Positions 5,121 to 5,131 of a stretch of DNA of 5,131 nt are shown here, piece by piece. The notes under the pieces are model-generated. The model was not told the origin of the DNA, made no database searches, and saw only the letters and a list, made by a program, of their open reading frames with translations. Origin of the DNA: Acetobacteraceae bacterium (GTDB lineage: Bacteria; Pseudomonadota; Alphaproteobacteria; Acetobacterales; Acetobacteraceae); the NCBI GenBank assembly GCA_027311485.1, contig DAICYU010000339.1, forward strand, positions 1 through 5,131, written 5' to 3'. How positions within the stretch are numbered: the first letter of the stretch is position 1; the number at the start of each line of letters is the position of its first letter. A program made the position numbers and the translations under genes.

Positions 5121-5131
5121 TCGATTTTCGG

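Noticed and set aside
1..5131. CRISPR array, tRNA/rRNA gene, insertion sequence or att site
   Set aside because: I saw no regularly spaced repeats with unique spacers, no tRNA cloverleaf-like sequence, no transposase and no integrase-type junction in the window.

Overview
The window looks like part of the transfer module of an integrative and conjugative element (ICE), or a closely related plasmid, from a GC-rich alphaproteobacterium. The evidence is the gene set and order. Read on the minus strand from the right edge it runs: ParA-type ATPase, small ribbon-helix-helix protein, DUF2840 protein, TraF-type S26 peptidase, lytic transglycosylase, a small unknown ORF, DUF3363 relaxase, and the start of a TraG/VirD4 coupling protein. 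From general knowledge this order recurs in Tn4371-like and rhizobial-type ICEs, where a repA-like gene usually precedes parA and a trb mating-pair operon follows traG. Neither is inside the window. I cannot name the species.

Layout, left to right. 1-158: 5' part of traG (minus strand, cut by the window edge). 159-287: short gap carrying the traG ribosome binding site. 288-2030: relaxase. 2027-2281: a slot holding an 84-codon ORF of unknown nature, which also carries inverted repeats that make it the best oriT candidate. 2278-3096: secreted lytic transglycosylase. 3093-3629: traF. 3626-4090: DUF2840 gene. 4087-4341: ribbon-helix-helix gene. 4338-4976: parA. 4977-5131: AT-richer upstream region with short direct repeats, a perfect hairpin and a DnaA-box-like site. 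All credible genes are on the minus strand. The many plus-strand ORFs are antisense shadows of GC-rich genes.

The genes from parA to the relaxase are joined by 4-base stop/start overlaps (ATGA, once GTGA), so they are probably one translationally coupled operon. This pattern also decides several start codons: 4090, 3629, 3096 and 2030 are chosen instead of longer open frames.

Functionally the operon joins two jobs. ParA plus the ribbon-helix-helix protein looks like a ParF/ParG-type (type Ib) partition cassette that would stabilise the circular element and regulate its own operon. TraF, the transglycosylase, the relaxase and TraG serve conjugation: pilin maturation, local opening of peptidoglycan, nicking and piloting of DNA at oriT, and coupling of the DNA to the type IV secretion channel. 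The backbone is of a known kind. The less explained parts are the relaxase-proximal slot (2027-2281) and the repeats upstream of parA.
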